64,000 nucleotides of DNA from Bacillota bacterium (lineage in GTDB: Bacteria > Bacillota > Clostridia > Christensenellales > Aristaeellaceae), in NCBI GenBank assembly GCA_023421395.1, contig JAEZTL010000002.1:62001-126000 (forward strand), given 5' to 3'. How positions within the stretch are numbered: position 1 is the first letter of the stretch; each line of letters begins with the position of its first letter. Position numbers and translations under genes: made by a program. Shown here one piece after another: positions 42,892-51,339 of the stretch. The notes under the pieces were generated by a model, which saw only the letters and a list, made by a program, of their open reading frames with translations, was not told the DNA's origin and searched no databases.

Positions 42892-44682
42892 TTAAGACAA
42901 ACTGTCCTTGCGCCCGGGGCCAGCCGCGGGCACGGAAAAACCGATGGCGGTGCCGCGCATCACACGGCTTTCGATGACCAGGTGGCTGGCAGGTCCGTAG
43001 TTGAGCTTGAGCCGATCGTTGACGTTGCCCAGACCGATCTGATTGTAGCCCCGCGCGCCTACCGGCGCACCCTTCAAAAGCATGTCGAGAACCTCCGGCG
43101 CGATGCCCGCGCCGTCGTCAATGAGCGTGATCCACAGCCTGTCCTCCGCCAGCCGCGCCGTCAATTTGATGGTGCCCTTGCCGAGGGGCAGGATGCCGTG
43201 GAACAGCGAATTTTCCACCAGCGGCTGCAGGAGGAGCTTGGGCACCTCCACGGAGAGCGTGTCCTCCGGCGCGTCCACGATGAAGTTCAGCGACACATCA
43301 TATCGCTTCAGCTGGATGTTCATGTAGTGATGCAGGTTCTCAATCTCCACCGCCAGGGGGTTGAGCATGTTCGCCTGAGACATGCTGGCGCGGAGCAGGG
43401 AATTGAAGGACACGATCAGGTCGTTCAGCTCCTGATTGCCCGCCTTCTGCGCCATGTAGCGCATGGTGTTGAGCGTGTTGTGAATAAAGTGGGGATTGAT
43501 CTGAGACTGCAGAAGGTCCAGCTGCGACTGCAGCATCGCCACCTTGATCTTGCGCTTTTCGATCTGCTCGCGAGTGATCTCGTCGGTCAGCGCGTGGAGC
43601 GAATCCACCATCGCGTTGTATCCGCTCAAAAGGTCCTCCACCTCCAGCGCGCCCGACTTGGCGCTGGTGCGCTGCCAAGTGCCGCGGCCCAGTTCCGCCA
43701 TGTCAGCGCCCAGTTCCCGAAGCGGCTTGGTGACACGGCTGGAAATGGAGCCGCCAATGCCGATCAGCGCCGCCACCAACAGTGCGCTGACCATGAGCAG
43801 CACCAGCATGAGGTTGCGAACCGGTGCATCGATGGCCTCGTAGGACACAAGACCCATCAGCTTCCAGTCCGGGTATTCGGTGAGCCGCAGACTGTAGGCC
43901 ACGTAGGGTACCCCGGCGAGGGTGACGCTGCCGGATGCGGGCACATCGCCCGCGTCCAGCCTGTCCGCCGCGCCGGTACGCACGATGACGCTGCCGTTTT
44001 CGTCCGCCACCAACGCGGCGGAGAATGTGGTCTTAAATAGCTGTTCCAGTTCTCCCGTCAGGCTGCCTTTGGCCACGTTGATGGCCACGGTACCCAGCGG
44101 CTCGTAGCTGTCGGTATCGTAATACTTTCCGTAATAGGTAATGGTATTGCGGGCGTCGTAGTCGGGGTTTTTCAGCACGGGAAAGGCGGAGGGCGCGGAG
44201 AAACGCCCGGTCATGCCGGAGGCGCGGAAAACGCTGTATTCCGAATCGCTCAGGATCGCGCTTTTGTAGGGCTCCGCCGCGTAGATGGGGTCCAGGATCT
44301 GCCCCTCCTCGTTGATCAGGATGATCGAACGGACGGAGGCGTAGCGCCGGATGATCCGGGCGATCTCCTCCTTCATCGCCACGGTGTCGCCGAGGGACGC
44401 CATGCCCGGCGCTTCCCGCTGCGCGCGCATGCGGGCCTGCAGCAGCGTGTTGCGCAGCAGTGAAAAGTGCAGCGAGCGGATTTCCGCCAGCTGATAGGAA
44501 AGCCGCGTGCCCGCCAGACTCAGCTTCTGGTTCGACACCAAATTGATCTCCTCGGTGAGCCGGTCCCGGTAGAGGAAGCTCATCGTACCCAGCACCACCG
44601 CCAGCGCCAGCACGAACGCCAACAGAAAGTAGGCCGTGATCCGGACGGAGATGTGCCGAAAAAAATGCTCGATCCTCTTCAT
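42892..44682 (-). CDS. YesM-type sensor histidine kinase
   Basis: This 596-residue membrane kinase has transmembrane segments near residues 14-36 and 295-320 flanking an extracellular dCache-like sensor domain. A HAMP region (SRVTKPLRELGADMAEL, about residues 318-335), a His_kinase domain with QSQINPHFIHNTLN (about residues 395-408) and an ATPase domain with VENSLFHGI and IDDGAGI follow. It is 82 bp upstream of the response-regulator gene, and divergent from an AraF-like sugar transporter 214 bp away. It probably senses that sugar or its bound receptor. Confidence 0.93.
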   Translation of the reverse strand: MKRIEHFFRHISVRITAYFLLAFVLALAVVLGTMSFLYRDRLTEEINLVSNQKLSLAGTRLSYQLAEIRSLHFSLLRNTLLQARMRAQREAPGMASLGDTVAMKEEIARIIRRYASVRSIILINEEGQILDPIYAAEPYKSAILSDSEYSVFRASGMTGRFSAPSAFPVLKNPDYDARNTITYYGKYYDTDSYEPLGTVAINVAKGSLTGELEQLFKTTFSAALVADENGSVIVRTGAADRLDAGDVPASGSVTLAGVPYVAYSLRLTEYPDWKLMGLVSYEAIDAPVRNLMLVLLMVSALLVAALIGIGGSISSRVTKPLRELGADMAELGRGTWQRTSAKSGALEVEDLLSGYNAMVDSLHALTDEITREQIEKRKIKVAMLQSQLDLLQSQINPHFIHNTLNTMRYMAQKAGNQELNDLIVSFNSLLRASMSQANMLNPLAVEIENLHHYMNIQLKRYDVSLNFIVDAPEDTLSVEVPKLLLQPLVENSLFHGILPLGKGTIKLTARLAEDRLWITLIDDGAGIAPEVLDMLLKGAPVGARGYNQIGLGNVNDRLKLNYGPASHLVIESRVMRGTAIGFSVPAAGPGRKDSLS

Positions 44683-44896
44683 GCCGCGATTATAACACCC
44701 CGGCGGAACGAGCGCAAATGTTGTTTCTCGTTTTGCTTACATCCTTCCTTCGCCTGGCGGAACGCGCAAACTGCGGCGCGCTTTATTTTTCACATGGGCT
44801 AATAATTTTGATGAAAGTTAACCCCGTTGATGGACGGGCATGGCCGGGCACCCCTATAATGGAACACGTAGGCATGAAGCTTCGGAGGTGAAACCG

Positions 44897-46402
44897 TTGA
44901 GTTCGCTGGAATTTCGCTCAATCACCAAGGCGTTTCCCGGCGTCCGGGCGCTGGATGGCGTGAGCTTTACCGCGACGGGCGGGCAGGTGGTGGCGCTGGT
45001 CGGCGAAAACGGGGCGGGCAAGTCGACGCTCCTCAAGGTGTTGGGCGGTGATTATCAACCCGACGGCGGCGAGTATCTGATCGACGGAGAGCGAAGGCAT
45101 TTCCGCGAACCGCGGGAGGCCATTGATGCGGGCGTTTCGATCATCTATCAGGAGCGGCAAGTGGTGCCGTTTCTGTCCGTGGCGGAAAACATATTCATGG
45201 AAGGTATTCCGGCGGGCAAATCGCGCCTCATCGACTTCAAGGCCCTCAACCAGACGGCACAAGCGATCATCGACGAGTTTCGCCTGCCCTTTCGCGCGTC
45301 CGACCGGGTGCGGGATCTCTCCGTGGCGCACCAGCAGATGATCGAGATCATGAAGGCCTATCGCAGAAATCCCAAAATCATCGCCTTTGACGAACCCACC
45401 GCGTCGCTGTCCGACGCCGAGATCGAAACGCTGTTCAAGATCATCGGTCAGCTCCGCGAAAAAGGCATCATCATCCTGTACGTGTCCCACCGCATGAAGG
45501 AAATCTTCCAGATCACCGACGAGGTGGTCATCCTGAAGGATGGAAAATTCGTCGGCCAGTACAGGACGAGCGAGACGGACGAATTGTCCATCGTCGAAAA
45601 GATGGTAGGCCGGAACCTGGGCGACATCTTCAGGGAGCTTCGCCGGGGCGACGCGCTCGGCCGGCCGGTGCTGGAGGCAAGGCACCTGAACGCGGAAAAC
45701 GTCAAGGATGTCAGCTTCACGCTGCGGGCGGGCGAGGTGCTGGGCTTCGCCGGCCTCGTGGGCGCGGGACGCACCGAGACCATGCGGCTGATCTTCGGCG
45801 CGGACAGGAAAAAGAGCGGCGAGGTGCTGGTGGGCGGAAAGAGCGCCAAAATTGAGTGCCCCGAAGACGCCATACGCCTGGGGATCGCGCTGTGTCCGGA
45901 GGACCGCAAGGAGCAGGGCATCGTCGCGCGGCAGTCCATCACCAACAACATCTCGATGGCGGTCATGCCGTCGGTATGCCAGGGCGGCTTCATCAACTTC
46001 CAAAAAGAGCGGACCTTGGCCGAAGCGGGCGTCAAGGATCTCAACATCAAGACGCCCAGCATTGAAAAACCCATTGGCGAGCTCTCCGGCGGCAATCAGC
46101 AAAAGACGATCCTCGCCCGGTGGCTGGCGCTGGAACCCCGCATTTTGATCCTGGACGAGCCTACCAAGGGCATCGACGTGGGTTCCAAGTCGGAAATCTA
46201 CCAGATCATCTGTGACATGGCAAAGCGCGGCATCGGCGTTGTCATGGTATCCAGCGAGCTGCCGGAGATCCTGGGCGTGTGCGACCGGATCATCGTCATG
46301 TGCCAAGGCCGGATTACCGGCGAGCTGCCCCGCGAAGAGGCCACCGAGCACAAGGTGCTGATGCTGGCGATGGAGGACATGTTGGGAGGAACGTGCGAAT
46401 GA
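44897..46402 (+). CDS. Sugar ABC transporter ATP-binding protein (AraG/RbsA-like)
   Basis: This 501-residue double-ABC ATPase has Walker A GENGAGKST at residues 36-44 and a second, degenerate Walker A (GLVGAGRTETM). The second domain carries LSGGNQQKTILARWL and LILDEPTKGIDVG. I chose the TTG at 44897 because GGAGGTG stands 6 nt before it and homologues begin at this point; GTG 44888 is the other option. A TATAAT lies at 44855-44860 with no clear -35 box, which suits an activator-dependent promoter under the divergent YesN regulator. It overlaps the permease gene (ATGA). Confidence 0.92.
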   Translation: MSSLEFRSITKAFPGVRALDGVSFTATGGQVVALVGENGAGKSTLLKVLGGDYQPDGGEYLIDGERRHFREPREAIDAGVSIIYQERQVVPFLSVAENIFMEGIPAGKSRLIDFKALNQTAQAIIDEFRLPFRASDRVRDLSVAHQQMIEIMKAYRRNPKIIAFDEPTASLSDAEIETLFKIIGQLREKGIIILYVSHRMKEIFQITDEVVILKDGKFVGQYRTSETDELSIVEKMVGRNLGDIFRELRRGDALGRPVLEARHLNAENVKDVSFTLRAGEVLGFAGLVGAGRTETMRLIFGADRKKSGEVLVGGKSAKIECPEDAIRLGIALCPEDRKEQGIVARQSITNNISMAVMPSVCQGGFINFQKERTLAEAGVKDLNIKTPSIEKPIGELSGGNQQKTILARWLALEPRILILDEPTKGIDVGSKSEIYQIICDMAKRGIGVVMVSSELPEILGVCDRIIVMCQGRITGELPREEATEHKVLMLAMEDMLGGTCE

Positions 46403-47403
46403 ACAAACAGTGTGCCGCGCCCGCCCCCAAGGGCGGCAAAATGAAAACCGTGGGGAGCCAGATCCTGCGTTCGGACAAGCTGGGGCTTCTGATCGCGCTG
46501 GCGGTCATCATCATCGTCTTCCAGTACCTGACGGGCAACAAATACTTCACGCCCGCCAACATCACCAACATCATGATCGCGATGAGCGTTGTGGGTCTGG
46601 TGACCATCGGCGAGAGCTTCCTTCTGATCACCGGCAAGGTGGACCTGTCCCCCGGATCGGTGGCGGCGTTCTCGGGCGTACTGGTGGCGCTGCTGCTCAA
46701 CACCGGTATGAATATGTACCTGGCGATCGCCATCGTGGTGGCGGTGGGCCTTTTGATCGGCGTGGTAAACGCCCTGCTCATCAACAAGCTGAAGCTGGAG
46801 GCGTTCATCGCCACGCTGGCCACGATGAGCATCTTCCGAGGCTTCGCCTACATCATCTGCGGCGGCAAGGCGGTGTTCATCACAAACGGCAGCTACCTGA
46901 AGTTCGGCGCCGGACGCCTTCTGGGCATCCCGATCCCGGTGGTGCTGTTTCTGGTTCTGTTCTTCGTGTTCATGGTCATCCTGGCGCGCACGCGCTTTGG
47001 CCGCAGCGTGTACATGGTGGGCGGCAACCCCACCGCCTCCCGGCTGACCGGCATCAATTCTGAAAAGGTACTGATCGCGCTGTACATGCTGACGGCGGCT
47101 TTCTCCGCGCTGGGCGGCTGCATCATGACCGCCCGCATGTCCTCCGGCCAGCCGATGAGCTGTGAGGGTCTGGAGTTCGACGCGGTCACCGCGGCGGTGC
47201 TGGGCGGCGTGGCGATGTCTGGCGGCGTGGGTACGCTGGGCGGCGCGCTGATCGGCCTAATCATCATGCAGGGGTTCAACAACGGCCTGATGATGCTCAA
47301 CATCCCGTCCTTCTGGCAGACGGTGTCCCGAGGACTTCTGCTGATCGCGGCGCTGTCCTTCGATTACGTCAGAAACCGCAAGCAAAAGCTTAAAAATGCC
47401 TGA
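46399..47403 (+). CDS. Sugar ABC transporter permease (AraH/RbsC-like)
   Basis: This 334-residue permease has about nine hydrophobic segments, with LITGKVDLSPGSVAAFSGVL (about residues 76-95) and MVGGNPTASRLTGINSEK (about residues 207-224), which define the RbsC/AraH family. The N-terminus has a short hydrophilic lead MNKQCAAPAPKGGKMK. It forms the membrane channel of the transporter made with the ATPase before it and the AraF-like receptor after it. Confidence 0.92.
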   Translation: MNKQCAAPAPKGGKMKTVGSQILRSDKLGLLIALAVIIIVFQYLTGNKYFTPANITNIMIAMSVVGLVTIGESFLLITGKVDLSPGSVAAFSGVLVALLLNTGMNMYLAIAIVVAVGLLIGVVNALLINKLKLEAFIATLATMSIFRGFAYIICGGKAVFITNGSYLKFGAGRLLGIPIPVVLFLVLFFVFMVILARTRFGRSVYMVGGNPTASRLTGINSEKVLIALYMLTAAFSALGGCIMTARMSSGQPMSCEGLEFDAVTAAVLGGVAMSGGVGTLGGALIGLIIMQGFNNGLMMLNIPSFWQTVSRGLLLIAALSFDYVRNRKQKLKNA

Positions 47404-47437
47404 GGCCCCTACCCGTTAACAATTACCGCTTTCACTT

Positions 47438-47454
47438 TATCCGCGATGCGGATA
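47438..47454. promoter_or_regulatory. Inverted repeat before the AraF-like gene
   Basis: TATCCGC (47438-47444), GAT spacer, GCGGATA (47448-47454). Possibly an operator or a processing hairpin 27 bp before the binding-protein start. Confidence 0.4.
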
Positions 47455-47480
47455 GAATCACTATCGTAGGAGGGAATACT

Positions 47481-48494
47481 GTGAAGAAGATTCTGGTTGC
47501 CCTGCTCGCGCTGATGATGGTGCTCGGCTCCGTCACCGTCGCAATGGCCGAAGAAGGCCCGACGCTCGCCTTCATCTGCAAGGACCTGTCCCAGGAGTGG
47601 TTCGTCGGCACCTCCACCGCCATGAAGGAGACCGCCACCGCGCGAGGCGCCAAGGACGTGCTCATGTATGACTGCGGCATGAGCCCGGACAAGTACATGA
47701 CCGCCCTTGACAACGCCATCGCCCAGGCCGTGGACGTTCTGATCGTCTGCCCGCCGGACCAGAAGCTCTCCCAGATCACCGTGCAGCGCTGCGCGGAGGC
47801 GGGCATCAAGGTCATGGCCGATGACGACGGCCTGATCGACGAGCTGGGCAAGCACATCGCCCCGGCGCTGGAGCTGGACGCCTACAAGGTGGGCGAGGGC
47901 ATCGGCGAATACCTGGGCAACTATGTGACCGCCAGCAAGCTGGACGCGGATTTCTCGAAGGTCGGCTACCTGTGCATGACCATGAGCGAGGTTTCCTCCT
48001 GCGTGCCGCGTTCCACCGGCGCCGTGGACAAATTCACCGCCCTGGTGCCCTCCTTCCCCGCGGAAAAGATCATCCAGGCCGACTATGACGGCACCAGCGA
48101 CAAGGGCTTCAACGTGGCCGCCGCCACCATCACCGCCAACCCGGACATCGAAGTCTGGCTCGTGACCGCCCCCAACGACGAGGGCGCCCAGGGTGCGACC
48201 CGCGCGCTGGAGCAGGCCGGCAAGGATAAGTCCGCCATCGTCATCGGCGTGGGCGGCTATCTGGCCGTGGACGAGTTCAAGAAAGAGTTCTCCTGCTTCA
48301 AGGCGACCGCCTACATCGACCCCGTGCTGGACGGCACCATCGCCGCCAATGCCGCGATGGACTGGATTGAGAAGGGCACCGTCCCCTATGACGAGTACAA
48401 GAAGGACGGCGCCGAGTTCGGCGTGTACCCCTTCAGCGCCACGATGATCGACGCCACCAACTACGTTGAAGTCATGGGCGACGCCGCCAACTGA
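47481..48494 (+). CDS. AraF-like sugar-binding protein
   Basis: This 337-residue receptor has a signal peptide of about 23 residues (ends VAMA). The mature protein reads LAFICKDLSQEWFVGT, VLIVCPPDQKLSQITVQRC, KVMADDDGLIDELG and WLVTAPNDEGAQGATRALEQ. This order of blocks resembles the L-arabinose receptor AraF more than RbsB. It begins with GTG at 47481 behind GTAGGAGGG. It is the third gene of the transporter and is followed by a terminator that should limit readthrough into the UroD-like genes. The sugar is not certain; arabinose or another pentose or hexose is possible. Confidence 0.88.
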   Translation: MKKILVALLALMMVLGSVTVAMAEEGPTLAFICKDLSQEWFVGTSTAMKETATARGAKDVLMYDCGMSPDKYMTALDNAIAQAVDVLIVCPPDQKLSQITVQRCAEAGIKVMADDDGLIDELGKHIAPALELDAYKVGEGIGEYLGNYVTASKLDADFSKVGYLCMTMSEVSSCVPRSTGAVDKFTALVPSFPAEKIIQADYDGTSDKGFNVAAATITANPDIEVWLVTAPNDEGAQGATRALEQAGKDKSAIVIGVGGYLAVDEFKKEFSCFKATAYIDPVLDGTIAANAAMDWIEKGTVPYDEYKKDGAEFGVYPFSATMIDATNYVEVMGDAAN

Positions 48495-48510
48495 TTTTCA
48501 TCCATCCTGG

Positions 48511-48539
48511 GAAGGGCGGCTCACGCCGCCCTTCTTTTT
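48511..48539 (+). terminator. Terminator after the AraF-like gene
   Basis: GAAGGGCGGC (48511-48520), TCAC loop, GCCGCCCTTC (48525-48534) and five Ts, 16 bp after the stop. Confidence 0.88.
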
Positions 48540-48555
48540 CAAGGAGGCGTATGGC

Positions 48556-49590
48556 ATGAACTCCAGAGAGCGCACATGGATGGCGCTGAACCACGAGCAG
48601 CCGGACCGACCGCCCGTCAGCGCCACATACACCCCGGAGATCGCGGCGCTGCTGCGCTCGGTTTACGGCCGGCCGGAAGAGGACCTCGGCTTCGTGATGG
48701 GCAACGACCTCATCAAGACCACCGTCGGCATTGAGCTGAGCTACCACCTGTCCAATGACCCCGTCTACACGTGCCCCTTCGGCGTCACGTTCCGCAACGT
48801 GAAGAACTTCGCCGGAGCCTACACCGAGATCGTGGACGGCACGCTGCGGGACGACCCTGACGGCGCGAAGCTGGCATCCTACCACCTGCCCGACCCGGAC
48901 GACGCGGCCTGGTATCAGCCGGTGAAGGCCGCGGTCAAGCGCTACGGAAGGGAAAAGTTCATCATCGGCTCCTGCCAGTGCTCGATCTTTGAAACCAGCT
49001 GGTACCTCCACGGCCTGGAGGACACGCTGTGCGACATGATCACCGACGAGGAATACGCCGGCGCGCTCTTTGACAAGGTGATGCACTTCCCGCTGCGCGC
49101 GGGGCTGAACCTGATCGACTCGGGCGTGGACATGGTTTGGCTGGGCGACGACGTCGCCACCCAGCGGGGGATGCTGATCTCGCTGGATTTGTGGCGAAAG
49201 CTTCTCAAACCCCGGTACGCGGCGATCTTTGCCGCGCTGCGCGAGCGCCGGCCGAACATCGCCATCGCCTACCACTCCTGCGGCAACTGCGAGGAGATCC
49301 TGGACGACATGGTCGAAATCGGCCTGGACGTATTGAACCCCATCCAGCCGCTGTCGATGGACCCTGTTCACATCAAGCGCCACTACGGAAAGCGCCTGAC
49401 GCTCTTCGGCGCCATCGACGTTCAGAAGCTTCTGCCCTTCGGCGCGCCGGAGGAAATCCGCTTGGCCGTGCGGGACGCGAAATCCGCCCTGGGCGAAGGC
49501 GGCGGCTACATCCTCTCCCCCGCGCACCACATTCAGTCCGACACCAGCCTGGACAACATCCGGGCATTTTACGAGGAGGCCCTCCGATGA
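48556..49590 (+). CDS. UroD-superfamily (MtaA/CmuA-like) protein B
   Basis: This 344-residue protein is related to the UroD-like proteins at 40267 and 49587. It has AYHSCGNCEEIL (HSCG at about residue 241), NPIQP, GAIDVQKLLPFG and a C-terminal GGYILSPAHHIQSD. His-x-Cys is the first part of the zinc site in MtaA-type methyltransferases. The cysteine that completes it there looks like His here. True UroD lacks this zinc site. AAGGAGG precedes the ATG at 48556. It lies after the transporter terminator and overlaps the next UroD-like gene (ATGA). Substrate unknown. Confidence 0.87.
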   Translation: MNSRERTWMALNHEQPDRPPVSATYTPEIAALLRSVYGRPEEDLGFVMGNDLIKTTVGIELSYHLSNDPVYTCPFGVTFRNVKNFAGAYTEIVDGTLRDDPDGAKLASYHLPDPDDAAWYQPVKAAVKRYGREKFIIGSCQCSIFETSWYLHGLEDTLCDMITDEEYAGALFDKVMHFPLRAGLNLIDSGVDMVWLGDDVATQRGMLISLDLWRKLLKPRYAAIFAALRERRPNIAIAYHSCGNCEEILDDMVEIGLDVLNPIQPLSMDPVHIKRHYGKRLTLFGAIDVQKLLPFGAPEEIRLAVRDAKSALGEGGGYILSPAHHIQSDTSLDNIRAFYEEALR

Positions 49591-50855
49591 ATTCCAGACA
49601 GCGCGTAACCGCCGCCATCAACCACCTGGAGCCCGACCGCTGCCCCATCGACCTCTCCGCCACCGGACAGACCGGCATGAACGCCTCGACGCTCTACCGC
49701 CTCCGGCAGGCGCTGGGCCTTCCCGAGCGCCCCGTCCGGATCATCGAGCCCGCGCAGATGCTGGGCGACCCGGGCGAGGATCTTTTGAAGCGGATCGGCG
49801 CGGACGTAGTGGGCCTTTGGAACCGGAGCAATTTCTATGGGTACCGGAACGAGGATTGGAAGTCCTGGCGGATGAGCGACGGCACGCCGGTTCTGATGGG
49901 CGGCGGCTTCGAGTATGACGTGGACGGCGAGGGCCGGACCTGGGTCTATCCGCAGGGCGACAGGGCCTCGGCCTACAGCGCCGTGATGCCCGCCGGCGGC
50001 TCCTTTTTTGACTCGGTGGATCACGCCGAGCCCTTTGACATGGATGAGGCGGATGAGGATTCCCTCACCCCCCGGGCGGATTTTCAGGACGACTTCTCCG
50101 TTGCTTCCGAAGAGGACGCCCGCTATTGGGAGCGGGAGAGCCGCCGCCTGTTCGAGGAGACCGAGTACGCCGTGGTCGGCATGCTGGGCGGCGCGGGGCT
50201 GGGCGACGTGGCGTGCCTGCCCGGGCCCTACGTCAAGCGCCCCCGGGGCATCCGCCGAATGGACGACTGGCTGGCCGCGCACCTGTTGTTTCCAGACTAC
50301 ATTGACGAGGTGTTTTCCTACCAAACCGAGGTCATGCTGCAGAACTTGGAGATCTACCGGCAGGCGGTAGGCGAGCGCATCCAGGTGGTATGGATTTCCG
50401 GGACCGATTTTGGCACGCAGCACGGCACCTTCCTGAGCCCTGCGGTCTTCCGCAAGCTCTATAAGCCCTACTACCGGAAGATCAACGATTGGGTGCATGC
50501 CCACACCGGCTGGAAGACCTTCTATCACTCCTGCGGCGCGGTCTACCCGTTGATGGAGGATTTTGTGGAGATGGGTGTGGACATCCTGAACCCGCTGCAG
50601 CTATCCGCCGACGGCATGGACCCAATCCGCATCAAAGCGGAGTTCGGCGACCGGCTCACCTTCTGGGGCGGCGGCGTGGACACCCAGCGGACGCTGCCCT
50701 TCGGTACGCCGGATGAGGTGCGGCGGCAGGTTCGGGAGCGCATCCAGATTCTGAACCGGAGCGGCGGCTACGTGTTCAACACCATCCACAACGTGGTGGC
50801 GAACGTGCCGCCCGAGAACTTGATCGCGATGTACCAGGCGGCGTTGAACGTTTAG
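49587..50855 (+). CDS. UroD-superfamily (MtaA/CmuA-like) protein C
   Basis: This 422-residue relative of protein B has extra sequence in the first half (about residues 85-200, rich in acidic residues and aromatic loops). It keeps FYHSCGAVYPLM (HSCG at about residue 314), NPLQLSADGMDP, GGGVDTQRTLPFG and YVFNTIHNVV at the positions seen in A and B. It is translationally coupled to protein B, so the two may form a complex or catalyse linked steps. No corrinoid-binding domain (DxHxxG) is present in any of the three. Confidence 0.87.
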   Translation: MNSRQRVTAAINHLEPDRCPIDLSATGQTGMNASTLYRLRQALGLPERPVRIIEPAQMLGDPGEDLLKRIGADVVGLWNRSNFYGYRNEDWKSWRMSDGTPVLMGGGFEYDVDGEGRTWVYPQGDRASAYSAVMPAGGSFFDSVDHAEPFDMDEADEDSLTPRADFQDDFSVASEEDARYWERESRRLFEETEYAVVGMLGGAGLGDVACLPGPYVKRPRGIRRMDDWLAAHLLFPDYIDEVFSYQTEVMLQNLEIYRQAVGERIQVVWISGTDFGTQHGTFLSPAVFRKLYKPYYRKINDWVHAHTGWKTFYHSCGAVYPLMEDFVEMGVDILNPLQLSADGMDPIRIKAEFGDRLTFWGGGVDTQRTLPFGTPDEVRRQVRERIQILNRSGGYVFNTIHNVVANVPPENLIAMYQAALNV

Positions 50856-50859
50856 CGCG

Positions 50860-50888
50860 TTGACGCGCACATCCGCCGGCTGTACAAT
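50860..50888 (+). promoter_or_regulatory. Promoter of the VOC gene
   Basis: TTGACG (50860-50865), a 17-nt spacer and TACAAT (50883-50888), starting 5 bp after the previous stop codon. Confidence 0.75.
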
Positions 50889-50919
50889 CAAGAGGATCAC
50901 GGGCAGGGAGGCGATTTTG

Positions 50920-51291
50920 ATGAACTTTTGCTGGGCAACCCTTCACGTGCGGGATCTGGACGCGTCTGTTGCGTTTTACCGGGAGATCGCGGGGCTCACG
51001 GTTCGCCGCAGTTTCGGCACACCGCCCGGCCCGCGGATGGTATTCCTCGGCGAGGAAGGGCAGAATACGGAGATCGAGCTGATCTCGGGCGCAGGGGATG
51101 GGCCCAAGGACATGGGCCGGGATATTTCGCTGGGGTTCGAGGTTCGGTCGCTGGACGAAATGCTGGCGCTCGTCCGCGAGAAGGGCATCCCCGTGACCGG
51201 CGGCCCCATTCAGCCAACCCCCCGCGTGCGGTTCTTCTTCGTCAAGGACCCGGACGGTCTGACGGTGCAGTTCGTGGAGAACATCCCGTAA
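50920..51291 (+). CDS. VOC-family (glyoxalase-like) protein
   Basis: This 123-residue protein has two beta-alpha-beta-beta-beta units: ATLHVRDLDASVAFYREIAG at the N-terminus and VRSLDEMLALVREKGIPV then FFVKDPDGLTVQFVEN at the C-terminus. Metal ligands would be His9 (TLHV) and the late Glu in QFVE. Lactoylglutathione-lyase-like members are metal-dependent, but the substrate of such single-domain proteins is usually unknown. It has its own promoter and terminator, so it is a single-gene unit. Confidence 0.88.
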   Translation: MNFCWATLHVRDLDASVAFYREIAGLTVRRSFGTPPGPRMVFLGEEGQNTEIELISGAGDGPKDMGRDISLGFEVRSLDEMLALVREKGIPVTGGPIQPTPRVRFFFVKDPDGLTVQFVENIP

Positions 51292-51300
51292 GACGCTGAA

Positions 51301-51331
51301 AACCTCCCCACGCCAGCGTGGGGAGGTTTTT
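51301..51331. terminator. Terminator after the VOC gene
   Basis: AACCTCCCCACGC (51301-51313) pairs with GCGTGGGGAGGTT (51316-51328), followed by more Ts. It can also act on the convergent epimerase gene. Confidence 0.92.
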
Positions 51332-51339
51332 TAATGCCC

